NCBI GenBank assembly: GCA_015183035.1
Contig: JACZZP010000014.1
Coordinates: 124,001 to 188,000, forward strand
Length of the DNA: 64,000 nucleotides
Direction: 5' to 3'
Source: Meloidogyne chitwoodi
Lineage: Eukaryota > Nematoda > Chromadorea > Rhabditida > Meloidogynidae
Shown here: one piece after another, positions 42,255 to 54,128 of the stretch
Layout: each line of letters starts with the position of its first letter
Numbering within the stretch: position 1 is the first letter of the stretch
The notes under the pieces: generated by a model
The model's input: the letters and a program-made list of their open reading frames with translations, nothing else
What the model was told of the DNA's origin: nothing
The model's database searches: none
Position numbers and translations under genes: made by a program

Positions 42255-42589
42255 TTACGTAAATATTCTATTAGAACGACACCTCGCCTTCGTTTTCCGA
42301 GACTATATGATTCTCTTCAGAGCGCCTGTGATAAAGACCACTCTCTCGTTCAGTCTCTTCAGAGCGCATGTGATAAGGACACTCTCTCGTCTGATAAAGA
42401 TGCAGAAAAATGACCAGTGGATAGTTGAGGTCAGAGAAAAATATTGTGACCTGCTCTTTTCCAGAATTGTACATATTTTCTGCGTCTTTATCAATGAGGG
42501 AATAGCCTTATCACAGGCGCTCTGAAGAGACTGATGTAGTCTCGGAAAATGTAAAGGCGAGGTGTCGTTCTAATAGAATATTTACGTAA
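42255..42589. repeat. Fold-back element (335 bp)
   Basis: Ends TTACGTAAATATTCTATTAG and their inverse. AGAACGACACCTCGCCTT on the left is matched by AAGGCGAGGTGTCGTTCT on the right with small indels, and CTTCAGAGCGC repeats lie inside. No convincing target duplication. Open frames across it are by-products. Confidence 0.8.
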
Positions 42590-43352
42590 TTATAATATTT
42601 TTATAGCAGCAAATGTGCTTGTAAAGAAGTCCCTCACAGATTTGGATAAGGATTTACAAGTTGATGGAAATCAATTTCTAAAAATTCAGAAATGTCTTAT
42701 TTAGAGCCCGGTAGGGGTTAAAAATTCTCCTGAATATTCCTCGATTTTCGTAAAATTCCTCTCCTAATAAAATTATTAACCTTGGAATTCCTCTTTTAAC
42801 AGAAAAACCTCCCCAAATAATTATTAAAATCAAAATTATATTATGATAAAATAAAAATTAAAATAATGCAAAATTATTCTTTAATATTTATGAATAAAAA
42901 TTTTTTTAATTATTAAAAGTTGAGGCATTTAAACATAATTTTTAGAATTCTGATGAAGATGGTTATGCAAAATTGGAACATATAGTTATAGATTAAAGTG
43001 CTAATATTGCTAGAAGACTTAAAAATACAAAAATATCACTCAAAATGTAATTTCTTATAATTAATTGTATAGGGATTTAATAAATATAAATTTGATATAA
43101 TTATTAATATTAGTAGAATTAAAATAATTTGTAATTTTAAAAGACTTCAACTTGCTTAAATTATTTTTAAAATATTTATTTTAGAATAAAATGTAAAAAT
43201 TGTTCAAAATTATACCAGTTTTAGAGAAATATTGAAATTTTGAAACAATTAAATGAATTTTCTGGAAATAACTTAAATTACTAAAACTCTCGAATGAATT
43301 CTTAAAAATAAATGAAAAACATTTACACAATAAAATAAATATTTTTCATAAA

Positions 43353-43570
43353 GCCGGGATCGGGAATACCCGGTTTTTCCGTTCCGGGTCACTCCCGGTC
43401 ATTAAATTTCCAATTCCCGGTCCTTTTTCCCGGTTTCTCGGTCGGGACCCGCTTATTTTGATCTGGAAAATATACGGGAATTCCCGATTTTCCCGGTTCA
43501 GGTCCTTCCCGGTCGTTCCATTCTAAAATTTCCCGTTTCCCGGTCCCGGGTTTTTCAAAATTCCGATCTC
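43353..43570. mobile_element. CCCGGT-repeat element
   Basis: A GC-rich stretch of repeated TTCCCGGT and CCGGGA motifs, with ends GGGATCGGGAAT and ATTCCGATCTC. Two more members of the same type lie at 51.5-51.7 and 51.97-52.2 kb. Target duplication unclear. Confidence 0.6.
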
Positions 43571-43588
43571 TATTCCTAAACTAGAGAT

Positions 43589-43720
43589 TAGGGTTGCAAA
43601 CCCGCCCGACCCGAGTACCGAAAGATAGAGAGGATTCGAGGAAATTGACTCGAACGAACCCGAAAAACCCGACCCGAAAAAAATTGAACCCGAAAAAGTA
43701 TGTACCGAACGCCAACCCTA
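43589..43720. mobile_element. 132-bp element, TSD CTAGAGAT
   Basis: Ends TAGGGTTGCAAACCCG and, inverted, TAGGGTTGGCGTTCGG; direct repeats CTAGAGAT at 43581-43588 and 43721-43728. CCCGACCCGA repeats inside. Confidence 0.85.
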
Positions 43721-43865
43721 CTAGAGATACAAAGAAATAAACAAAACATGTTAATTTTAGATTCTCTTTTAAGATTTTTATTTCTAAATATATAGTCATC
43801 GAGTTAGAGAAATATAAAATAATAGAGAGTGTACTATGTTTTAATCTTTTTCTCTTTTCAAAAAA

Positions 43866-44037
43866 TATTTTACTTCTTGTCTAAAATTTATTAATTATTT
43901 ATTCATTTAATTTGATTTTCTAGAGAATCTTTGGTTTGAATACCCAATAGGAGGTAGTTATTTAATTAAAGCTCTCTTATGAGTGGCTACCTTTTTGGTT
44001 AAATTTTGGAATTGCTTTGCCTTAATGGTGAGGCTTA
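43866..44037. repeat. Diverged third copy of the 44-kb hairpin unit
   Basis: TTTTGGAATTGCTTTGCCTT and TTACTTCTTGTCTAAAATTT match, in the same order, the right arm of the neighbouring hairpin, with many changes between. Confidence 0.65.
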
Positions 44038-44113
44038 AAAAATATTTTAATAGATCGATTTTGTGTTTCCTGTGTTTTTTTAGAGTTTATCCCCACTATA
44101 GTGATGTAGATCT

Positions 44114-44812
44114 CTTTTTTAATTATATACAATACATGAGCCATAGATTAAGGCTTAATTTATTTCCATTCTGAAATAACATCAACACAATCTCCTAATT
44201 AATAAACTTAAAATTTAATTAAATATTAAGCCTCACCAAAAAAGGTAAAGCAATTCCAAAATTTATCCCAAGCGCCACTTTCTCAAGGGCAGTAAATTTA
44301 AGTACCTTTTGCTTGGGTAATTAAACCAATTTATTTAACAAAATCTGAGAATATAATTAAATAAAACAGATAAATTTTAGTCAAGAAGTAAATGACATTT
44401 AGCTAATTTTATAATTGTAATTTTAAATGACTCTAACAGTTATACACATTATTCTTTTCTTTCTTTTTCTCTATTTCTGTGTAAATTAACGTTTTATATT
44501 TAAAATTACAATTATAAAATTAGCTAAATGTCATTTACTTCTTGACTAAAATTTATCTGTTTTATTTAATTATATTCTCAGATTTTGTTAAATAAATTGG
44601 TTTAATTACCCAAGCAAAAGGTACTTAAATTTACTGCCCTTGAGAAAGTGGCGCTTGGGATAAATTTTGGAATTGCTTTACCTTTTTTGGTGAGGCTTAA
44701 TATTAAATTAAATTTTAAGTTTATTAATTAGGAGATTGTGTTGATGTTATTTCAGAATGGAGATAAATTAAGCCTTAATCTATGGCTCATGTATTGTATA
44801 TAATTAAAAAAG
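44114..44812. repeat. 700-bp hairpin with arms of about 310 bp
   Basis: Arms about 44114-44428 and 44498-44812 are reverse complements with few differences (paired coordinates sum to 88926). The loop contains a T/C-rich stretch (TTCTTTTCTTTCTTTTTCTC). No frame of note. The arm ends show no TSD; it may be an inverted tandem copy of an older repeat. Confidence 0.85.
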
Positions 44813-45075
44813 GTGGCCGAACCTTTCGTCAATGAACCTTTCGTCACTAAAGTCATATTTTTAAAAAACAAACATTGACACTTGTTATAAAGTGCACATC
44901 TGGAATTATTAAAGAAATTATTTTAACAGAAAAACTTTGTGAATAGAATAAATTAAAATGTGATAAATAGTATGCCTAATAAACAAAAAAGATAAATAAA
45001 AGAAATAAAATATGATAAAAAAGAAAACTTATTTCTTGTAAATTTTAGTTTATAAATTTTATTCCAAACGGTTAA

Positions 45076-45780
45076 ATGGCTAATTTTGACTCATCCTCAT
45101 CAGAAGGCCAAATTAGTTCGTCCTCTAATGAAGAAATGGAAGAAATGCTCCAATTTATTGAAGTAAAGTCAAAAAAAGGTGGATCACTTTTAACTAGGGA
45201 TGGGTATGAATACCAATTTGAAAAAAATTCTGCTTTGGTTAATCAAGTTTAATATTGGAAGTGCCCAAAGTATTAATTTTAATTTTTAACTCTGTCTATA
45301 ATTGTAGCGTCCACCGTATTGTCCTGGTAGAATTCACGTTCACTCAGAGTGGCATTAACGAGATGGGACTCGTTTTAAAATTGGATTGTTAAAAAATACC
45401 AATCATTCACAATGCTGAGCCTTATAAAAAAGAAGAAGTAATTAATATTTTATAAGAGCTTGTTCCTTAGATTCGAGAAGCAGTCGAGCGATTGAGGCAC
45501 CTCGCCGTAGAGCTAATCCTGTTATAACTAGAGAAGCAGTAGATATTGCTAGGGCCATTCTTTCAGAGGATGCACGTGTGAATGCTCCTTCAACATCAAT
45601 GAGTAAAAAATACCGTATTTCAAAGCGAAAGGCAGAAGAAGCATTTGGAGACAGAGGATTAAATTCGCCTAATCCGTTGGAAATAATTATTCCACAACAT
45701 TTGGAAGAAAATGCAATATTAAATGAGAATATGAATATTGCAGGGGAATTAAAAAGAATTATTGTATTCTGTACACCTGG
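45076..45780 (+). pseudogene. FLYWCH zinc-finger (MULE-associated) pseudogene
   Basis: It starts MANFDSSSSEGQISSSSNEE and shows GGSLLTRDGYEYQF, then after an in-frame stop YWKCPK, and further on, out of frame, CPGRIHVHSEWH and NTNHSQC. These are the pieces of a FLYWCH module (aromatic-Cys, Cys, His-x-His). Downstream, ITREAVDIARAILSEDARVN and ISKRKAEEAFGDRG are a long intact stretch of the type that follows FLYWCH domains in Mutator-like (MULE) proteins. Stops near 45250, 45358 and 45408 show decay. No transposase core is present. Confidence 0.55.
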
Positions 45781-45819
45781 AGCTTCTGATTTTAATAAAA
45801 TATTCCGATTTTTTAAAAA

Positions 45820-45920
45820 TTCTGATTTATTAAAAATTCTGATTTTAAAAAGTTCTGTTTTTAAAAATTCTGATTTATTAATACTTCTGATTTTTTAAAA
45901 ATTCTGATTTTTTAATGCTT
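45820..45920. repeat. ATTCTGATTTTT short array
   Basis: Six or so units of AAATTCTGATTTT-type, the reverse complement of the ATCAGAAT core seen elsewhere. Confidence 0.7.
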
Positions 45921-46924
45921 CTGATTTTAATAATTATGAGTATAATTTTAAATTTATAAATTATCAGAATAAAATACTAATTCTTTTTCTATTTTTTCTG
46001 TTATTTTTATAAACATTTTTTTAAGGTGAATCATCAACGTAAAAACAGTAAAATCACCAAATCATGACAAAATTGAACACGACAGTTGAGAAAAATATTA
46101 AATATTTGTTTTATTTTTAATATATTTTTTTTTAGTTTTGTAATTAAACCATAAAATTTTAAATTTAATTTTTTAATTAATTTATATATTTTTTTAAAAA
46201 TTAAGTTTTTTCTTCAATTTTCTTATTATTTAATAATTGTAATCTTTGACCTTTTTTCTTTTTTTATTAATTACAATTATTTTTTTTAAATTTAAAGTTT
46301 AATTTTATAGATTAAACAATATTAGCTTTTTTAATAAATAAATAATATTTACGATAATTAGATTTTGACCTAAATTAATTTTAAATAAAACAGATAAATA
46401 TTATTTTTTAATATATGTAAATTAAAATATTATTTTTAATAAATAAATTCCCAAAGGATATAAATTTTTAAATAATTTAAATTTTTAAGGTTCCGTGTCT
46501 TAATTTTTAAATAAATCTTTGTTTATTTATAAATACATCTATATCCAAATATATTTTTTCCTTTTTTTATACCAAAATATACTTTACTAATTTTATATTA
46601 TTTTTAATATTTTTAGCATTTATTGGCATAAATTTTTTTGGCATTCCCTTCTAATAAGTAATTGACTAAAAATGACCACTAATAAAATATATTCTCCTTT
46701 CTTTTTGTTCACTTAAAATTGTTCCCTTTTTTCACTAATTGTGCTAAAGCAATATATATACACTATAACTATAATTTAGTTAGAGTGTTTGTGTTATACA
46801 ATTATTTTAAGCGGAACTTTCCAAATATACGCAAACATTCATTTAAAATTATTTATTAACTTTTTCTTTTGGTATGATTATAAATTTAATTCTTTATTAT
46901 TGAATAACTTGTTATTTTGTATAA

Positions 46925-48600
46925 GAATCAGAATTTTATTAGAAATAATCAGAATTTTATTAAGAATAATCAGCAAAAAATCAGAATTTAATTTAAAAAA
47001 TAATCAGAATTTAATAAAAATAATCAGAATTTATCAGAATTTAATTAAAAAATAATCAGAATATATCAGAATTTAACTAAAAATAATAAGAATATTTCAG
47101 AATTTAACTAAAAATAATCACCAAAAAATCAGAATTTAATTTAAAAAATAATCAGAATATATCAGAATTTAATTTTAAAATAATCAGAATATTTCAGAAT
47201 TTAATTTTAAAATAATCAGAATATTTCAGAATTTAACTAAAAATAATCAGAATATATCAGAATTTAATTTTAAAATAATCAGAATATATCAGAATTTAAC
47301 TAAAAATAATAAGAATATTTCAGAATTTAACTAAAAATAATCAGAATATATCAGAATTTAATTTTAAAATAATCAGAATATTTCAGAATTTAACTAAAAA
47401 TTAATAAGAATATTTCAGAATCTAACTAAAAATAATCACCAAAAAATCATAATTTAATTAAAAAATAATCAGAATATATCAGAATTTAATTTTAAAATAA
47501 TCAGAATATTTTAGAATTTAACTAAAAATAATCAGAATATATCAGAATTTAATTTTAAAATAATCAGAATATTTCAGAATTTAACTAAAAATAATCAGAA
47601 TATATCAGAATTTAATTTTAAAATAATCAGAATATTTCAGAATTTAACTAAAAATAATAAGAATATTTCAGAATTTAACTAAAAATAATCAGAATATATC
47701 AGAATTTAATTTTAAAATAATCAGAATATATCAGAATTTAACTAAAAATAATAAGAATATTTCAGAATTTAACTAAAAATAATCAGAATATATCAGAATT
47801 TAATTTTAAAATAATCAGAATATATCAGAATTTAACTAAAAATAATAAGAATATTTCAGAATTTAACTAAAAATAATCAGAATATATCAGAATTTAATTT
47901 TAAAATAATCAGAATATTTCAGAATTTAACTAAAAAATAATAAGAATATTTCAGAATCTAACTAAAAATAATCACCAAAAAATCATAATTTAATTAAAAA
48001 ATAATCAGAATATATCAGAATTTAATTTTAAAATAATCAGAATATTTTAGAATTTAACTAAAAATAATCAGAATATATCAGAATTTAATTTTAAAATAAT
48101 CAGAATATTTCAGAATTTAACTAAAAATAATCAGAATATATCAGAATTTAATTTTAAAATAATCAGAATATTTCAGAATTTAACTAAAAATAATAAGAAT
48201 ATTTCAGAATTTAACTAAAAATAATCACCAAAAAATCAGAATTTAATTTAAAAAATAATCAGAATATATCAGAATTTAATTTTAAAATAATCAGAATATA
48301 TCAGAATTTAATTAAAAAATAATCAGAATATATCAGAATTTAATTTTAAAATAATCAGAATATTTCAGAATTTAACTAAAAATAATAAGAATATTTCAGA
48401 ATTTAATTTTAAAATAATCAGAATATTTCAGAATTTAACTAAAAATAATCAGAATATATCAGAATTTAATTTTAAAATAATCAGAATATTTCAGAATTTA
48501 ATTTTAAAATAATCAGAATATTTCAGAATTTGACTAAAAAAATATCAGAATATATCAGAATTTAACTAAAAATAATCAGAATATTATAGATTAATTTACC
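46925..48600. repeat. 1.7-kb satellite of ATCAGAAT units
   Basis: More than 50 half-units, alternating AATCAGAATATATCAG + AATTTAATTTTAAA and AATCAGAATATTTCAG + AATTTAACTAAAA, about 30-32 bp each. Higher-order blocks of roughly 500-560 bp repeat (for example the segments containing AATCACCAAAAAATCATAAT at 47430 and 47970), showing expansion by multi-unit duplication. Confidence 0.93.
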
Positions 48601-51303
48601 TAGTTATTTTTAAACTAAATTCTGATTGTTTTTTTGATTATTTTAAGCTCAAAACTTTCCTAATTTTCTATTAAAAAATCAGATTTTTAAAAATATTTTT
48701 CGCGAATAAATGGCAACTTTTTTTCTTTATATAATTTAAAAATGTACTACATATAAAAGAGTATAATTTGTTTTAGGATTTATATATTTTCTAGTCCATC
48801 TATTTATACACTATTTTCACTTTTTATTCTTTTTCTTCAGTACATTTTTCACATTTTTATTCATCTCAACAAATTCTATGAAATATCCACTAATAAATAT
48901 CCAATAAATTGACGGGAAAAGGGGTTATAAATTGATTTAAAAATTTTTTTCTCACTTTAAATTTTTATTTTGAGCTAAAAATTGATAAAAACATAAAAAA
49001 TTATTAATTTCACTATTTATATATTAAATTTTTGGACCTTCTATATTTTAAACACCCCATTTATTCGCAAAATATAAAGAAATAAATTTATTAAAACAAA
49101 AAATATAAAAAATGGATTGGTGAATAAAATATTTTTTGCGAATAAATGGCATGTTCAAGTGCCATTTTTTATTTCTTTTCAGAAAAAATTAAGATTTATC
49201 AAGATTTAAAATTTATCAAAAAAAAATTTTAATTTTATCTATTTTTTAATTTAATTTTATTTTTTGTTTAATAAATTTTCCTCACTTTCTTAATCATTCA
49301 CGTGCACTAACCATTGTGTGGTTAGTCATCCTCACTAGCAGTAGAGTATATTTTTATTTTTTAATATACATTCTTTATTTTCAAAAAATCAATTTTTTAT
49401 TTTTTCGCTTTCAATAAACAATTGTTTTATTAAAAAATGATTTTCTTCCTGATTTAAAGAAAAAATATTCCAATAGAAAAGACACTAAAATCAAAAAATT
49501 TTATTTTATACCTCCGGTATAAGTCAGAGTGTTTGTGGGTTTTATAGTTAAAAACAAAGTGGAACTTTAATTATTTGTTGGGAGTATTTTTGAATTAATT
49601 CAAATTTTAATTTCATTTTCTAATTTTTTAATTTACCTAATTTTATTTTTTAAAATCCTGCGATTAAATGGGGTGTTCACCTAAAATAGACAAATTCCAA
49701 AAAGAATTGACCACAATGCCAATTTTTTATTTTTTCATTTTTAAGTCTTATTAAAAATATTTTTTTATACAAAAAATAATAAAAATATTATATTCTCACA
49801 CTATTTTATTTCTTTCTACTCATTTCTTCTCTCAATCTGTTATAATATTGTGGTTATATAAGGATGTGCACCATAAAGTTTGGCATTCTTTCTTTTATGA
49901 ATTTTATTAATTTTTTTAAATTATTTTTTTTTATTTAAGGCAAAAGTTAATAAAATTTATTTTTTTGGTTAAAAAAAATTTTTTTTTTAAATTTTTTTTA
50001 ATTTTTCTGCCTTTTGGCGTTCTGTTTAAAAATTTTTGCACACTAAAATTAAAAAGTTTGTTCGATTATTACACAAATAGTATAAAAAGGAAGAGAAAAG
50101 CTGAACTTTATAACGGCAACAAAACAGACCAAGCCCTTCTTTTTCCCCTCTTCTTCCTCTCTTCTCTCCTTTAAAGAGAGTCAAGGCCAAAGAGAGAAGA
50201 AAAGAAAGAGAGAAGAAAGAAAGAGAAGAGAGAAAGAAAGAAGAGAAGAAGTAGAGTAAATCAATTTGAGGGGAAAAAGAAGAATTTGTTAAAAATTGAA
50301 GATATATTTTATTTTTTATTTTTTCTCTTCATTCTCGGCAGGATATTCCCCTCTCTATTTTTTTTATTTTAATTTTTCCAATTCGATTCACTCAATTATT
50401 TTATTTTATTTATTTCCCCAATTATTTATTGATATATTCTCTCTTTTAATATTTTTGTTTATTTATAGTACATTATTTTTTTATTTTTTTCTTGGGAAAA
50501 ATCAATTTGAAAATAAAATCGGAATTTTGAAAAACTCTGACCGGTAATCGTGAATTTGAAATTATCGACCGGAACCGGGAAAACGAGGAATTGTCAGTCA
50601 CTTTTCATCTAATAAATCCAAAAAGCCGGGAAAATATAAATGCGCTTTATATGATTACCGGAAGATTCCTCCCGGAGAATTCCTCTTTTAGTGGATAATT
50701 CCTCTCCGAGCAAAATTTTTAGAAAATTTCTATATTGTTCCCTCTAGAAATTGGGAATTTTAATTAATTTGGATCTGTTCAATTTTTTAAGGGAAAGGGG
50801 AATACCTACATTTACATTGTGAAATTTTAAAAAATTAAATAAATTTTTTAAAATTTAAACTAAATTTTTATAATTTTTTTCATTTTTTAGTGTTTTCCCT
50901 ATTCAAAAAAAATATTTTTATTTTTTCTTTTGTATTGACTTTTTTTGATGGACAAAAAGCTCTTTGTACTTTTATATTCCCATGCTATATTGCTTTAAGC
51001 TTTTTTTGACTTAAAAAATGGCCAAAAGCACAAAAAGAGAGAAAATGGTGGTCAAGGATTGGAAAAATGGGGAAAAATAAAAGCTGTGCGCCAAAATTTT
51101 TTTTAGTAAAATGACAAGGCAAATTGCTTAATTAAATTAATTGGACCATTTTAAGACATTTAAAATATGTTTTTCAAAAAAAAAAAGATAAAAAATTTAA
51201 ATTGTGATATTTTAGGTAAACACCCCATTTATTCGCAAAATAATTAAATTTTATTCAATTCATTTTTTATCATTTTTACAAAATTAATTTTACCTCCATA
51301 TAT

Positions 51304-51509
51304 CAGGGATGGGCATCTTTCGTATTTTTAGACTAATTTTATTTCGTATTTTTGGACGAAATTATGAAATTTTTAAAATTTTGAAATTACAAAAAATTTT
51401 TTGGGGTAATTTCGGTACTTTCGTAATTTCGTATTATTTCGTGTTTTTGAGCCTTTTTTATTTCGTATTTCGTCTTTCGTATTCTATTTTCCGATTTTGC
51501 CCATCCCTG
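51304..51509. mobile_element. 206-bp hAT-like element, TSD CCATATAT
   Basis: Inverted ends CAGGGATGGGCA, direct repeats CCATATAT at 51296-51303 and 51510-51517. Inside are TTTCGTATTT repeats. The CAGGG start and 8-bp TSD are classic hAT features. Confidence 0.88.
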
Positions 51510-51519
51510 CCATATATGT

Positions 51520-51715
51520 ATAGAGCTAGAAACGGGATTAGGTCCCGATCTCATCTCCCGGTCCTTTTCCCTGGTTTCCCGTTTCTGTTCCCAGTCGTTC
51601 ATTATATTTCCAATTCCCGGTTATCTTTGGAACTGGAAAATAACGGGAATTCCCGGTCGTTTAATTTTTAAATTTCCCGTTTCCCGGTCCCAGTTTTTTC
51701 AGAATTCCTAGAAAA
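51520..51715. mobile_element. CCCGGT-repeat element, second copy
   Basis: TAGAGCTAGAAACGGGA at the left and TTCAGAATTCCTAGAAA at the right enclose TTTCCCGGT repeats. Boundaries approximate; directly follows the previous element's target duplication. Confidence 0.6.
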
Positions 51716-51969
51716 TAATTATATTTTGCTTAAATTATTGCGCACATATCAAATAGAATGACTGAGAATGGCACCTCTTTTTCTTTTTTCTATCTCTGTC
51801 CAGCTGAGGCCATTCAAAGGCACAAACCATTGGAAATAAAACCAATAAATAAATATATATATTTTATTTATTTTTATTCATTTCTAAGCTTATATATTTT
51901 AAATTAAATTTTATTAAAAATTGTTTAATAATTTAATTTTTGACCATTTTAGACTTTTCTAGAAGATTT

Positions 51970-52195
51970 TTAATAGAGCTAGGAAGATCTTGTCCCCTTT
52001 CCCGGTCATTTTTCCCGGTTTTTTTAGATTCGACGGGATGAAACGGAATAAGGAATTGCGGTTTTTCCGATCCCATCTCCCTCCCGGAATTATATTTCCA
52101 ATTCCCGGGACCTGAAAAAAACGAGAATTCCCTATCGTTTAATTTTTAAATTTCCCATTTCCCTGTCCCGATTTTTTCAAAATTCCTAGACTTTA
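51970..52195. mobile_element. CCCGGT-repeat element, third copy
   Basis: AATAGAGCTAGGAAGATC at the left and AAAATTCCTAGACTTT at the right, with CCCGGTTTTT and TTCCCGGGA inside. Boundaries approximate. Confidence 0.6.
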
Positions 52196-52753
52196 AATTG
52201 TAGACAATAAATTTTTTTAGTTTTTTTTACTCTAATATTCCTCTTATATAAATTATCTCCTCTTTATTAAAAAAACCCTCTTATTTCCCTGGTTCTCCAC
52301 TCTAAACACGTTTTGAAAATTAACGAAGATAAATGTTGTTAGTTTTTTTTTGTTTTTTTTTGTTTTTTTTTTTCGGTTGTCAATAAAAGCTAAAGTATTT
52401 GTTGTTGTGTACTTGTTAAAAAAATAAATATTTATTTTAGCTCAACGTTTATTTATTTATTTTTATTAAATTCCTTCTCTACAAAATGCGCGATTTATTT
52501 ATTAAAAAAAAATTCAAGTGGTACATTTCTCTCTTTTAATAATTCACAATTTTTTAATAAATTAAATTTTAATTTTTTTTTGGAATTTTTTAAAAGAAAA
52601 AATATTTTTAAGAAATGGATAAAGTGCTTGACTTTTTAAAAATTATTTTAATATATTTTTTATAAAAGAAACACAAATTAAAAATTTAATTAATTTTTAA
52701 AAATATTCTTTAACAAATCTGAACCATTTTTAGTTTTTTAATATTTTTTTGAG

Positions 52754-52895
52754 GGTCTATACATTTCGTCACTCAAAATTGCACGACATTTCTCCTATAC
52801 GGCAAAAAAACTATTTCATTCGACGAGCTTACGATTTTTTACCGTTGGGACGAAATGTCGTTCAATTTTTGTCTACGAAATGTCTGGACACGTTT
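52754..52895. mobile_element. Element with 40-bp inverted ends (CATTTCGT family)
   Basis: TACATTTCGTCACTCAAAAT plus GCACGACATTTC on the left match, inverted, GAAATGTCGTTCAATTTTTG plus TCTACGAAATGTC on the right. The flanks are T runs, so a TSD cannot be read. Confidence 0.7.
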
Positions 52896-54128
52896 TTTTA
52901 TTTCTAGTTAATTTTTGAAAAAGTTGACATTTTGAAATATCAAAGTGTCAACTTTTCAGATTGCCAATATTTTCATTATTTAATTTTGTCCTTCTTAACA
53001 TTAATCAATATTTTTTATTTTAATAAAATTAAATTTACTTTTTTTCAGAGATTTCTTACACAATTTATTATTATATTTATTGCCATTTAAATAAATAAAA
53101 AAATTTAAATAAAAGATTAAAGGTTTAACAAGGTTTTTTTTTAAATTAATTTTTATTTAATTAAAATTTAATTTAGAGGAAGAAGATTTTCATCAAAATT
53201 TTACAAAGCTAAAAAGGCTCTCTCAGATTAATTTGACAGTGTAAAAGAAGGTTTTATTTTTTAATTAGAAAAATTTAGGTTTTTTGCTTAAAAATAAAGG
53301 AATTTTAAATAAATTTAAGGAGATCTTTCTTTTTAACTTTTTTATAATATTTTTTATTTTGGAAATTAAATCAAAATTGATTAAATTTATTGGAAAATCA
53401 AACATAATTTAAATTTGAAAATAAAAGAAAATATGAAAAAAAAGGTTAAAAAAGGAGGACAAACTTTCTTTAAAATTTCCTAAACAAATTTAAAAGTCTA
53501 AAACTTTCTTTTTTATTAAAAATAAATTTTAACAAATTCTGCTTATATTTATTTTTTAATAATTTTCTTTCCTTTTTATATTCTCTATAGATTTATTTTA
53601 AATTAGTGAAATAAATTAAAAAATTGGGGAAAATTGAATTTATATATTTAATGTTCCAGTAAAACTATTTAATTATTTTAACAAAATTTTAATAAAAATT
53701 TAATTTTTTTAAACAATTTTTAGTTAAATTATGTTTCCCCAAGTGTTTTTGAATATTTTAGAAAATTAAGCTTTTAATTTTAAAGAAATGGAAATAAAAA
53801 TAGAGACCGGTAAAATCACCTTTTCGGAATTATTAATAAATATATATTTATTTGAGCTGGGGGATCCAACAGAATTACTTTTAAAAAATCGTCAAGATTT
53901 AACAAAGTTGTTTATTTCGAAGAGGGGAGTCTTTTAAAGTTCTGACCGGAATCTCTAAAATTAAATAATTTTATTATTAAAATTTTTTTTAAATTGATTT
54001 TATGATAAAAAGATTTTGTGTTTTTACCTCTATAATTTTTTAAAATTAAATTATAGCTAAGAGGGAAAATTATTTATTTATTTTTAATTTTTATAAATTT
54101 AAGTTCAACAAATCTACAAATAAAAAAG

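Larger units (their letters stand above)
48610..54128. other. Gene-poor AT-rich region upstream of the F-BAR gene
   Basis: No supported exon. It contains several GC-rich short transposons (51.3-52.2 kb), a purine-rich AAGAGAGAAGAAAG stretch (50180-50260) and an inverted-repeat element at 52.75-52.9 kb. Promoter elements for the gene at 54.1 kb are probably here but cannot be pointed to. Confidence 0.5.

Noticed and set aside
42187..42525. 112-codon frame and two overlapping minus frames
   Set aside because: All arise from the fold-back element at 42255-42589; both strands read open because the sequence is self-complementary.
46925..48600. CRISPR-like array
   Set aside because: Units are contiguous variants of one AT-rich satellite without unique spacers, in a eukaryotic genome.
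53787..53938. 50-codon frame starting MEIKIETGKITF before the F-BAR exon
   Set aside because: No splice support, no signal of conservation, and length expected by chance.
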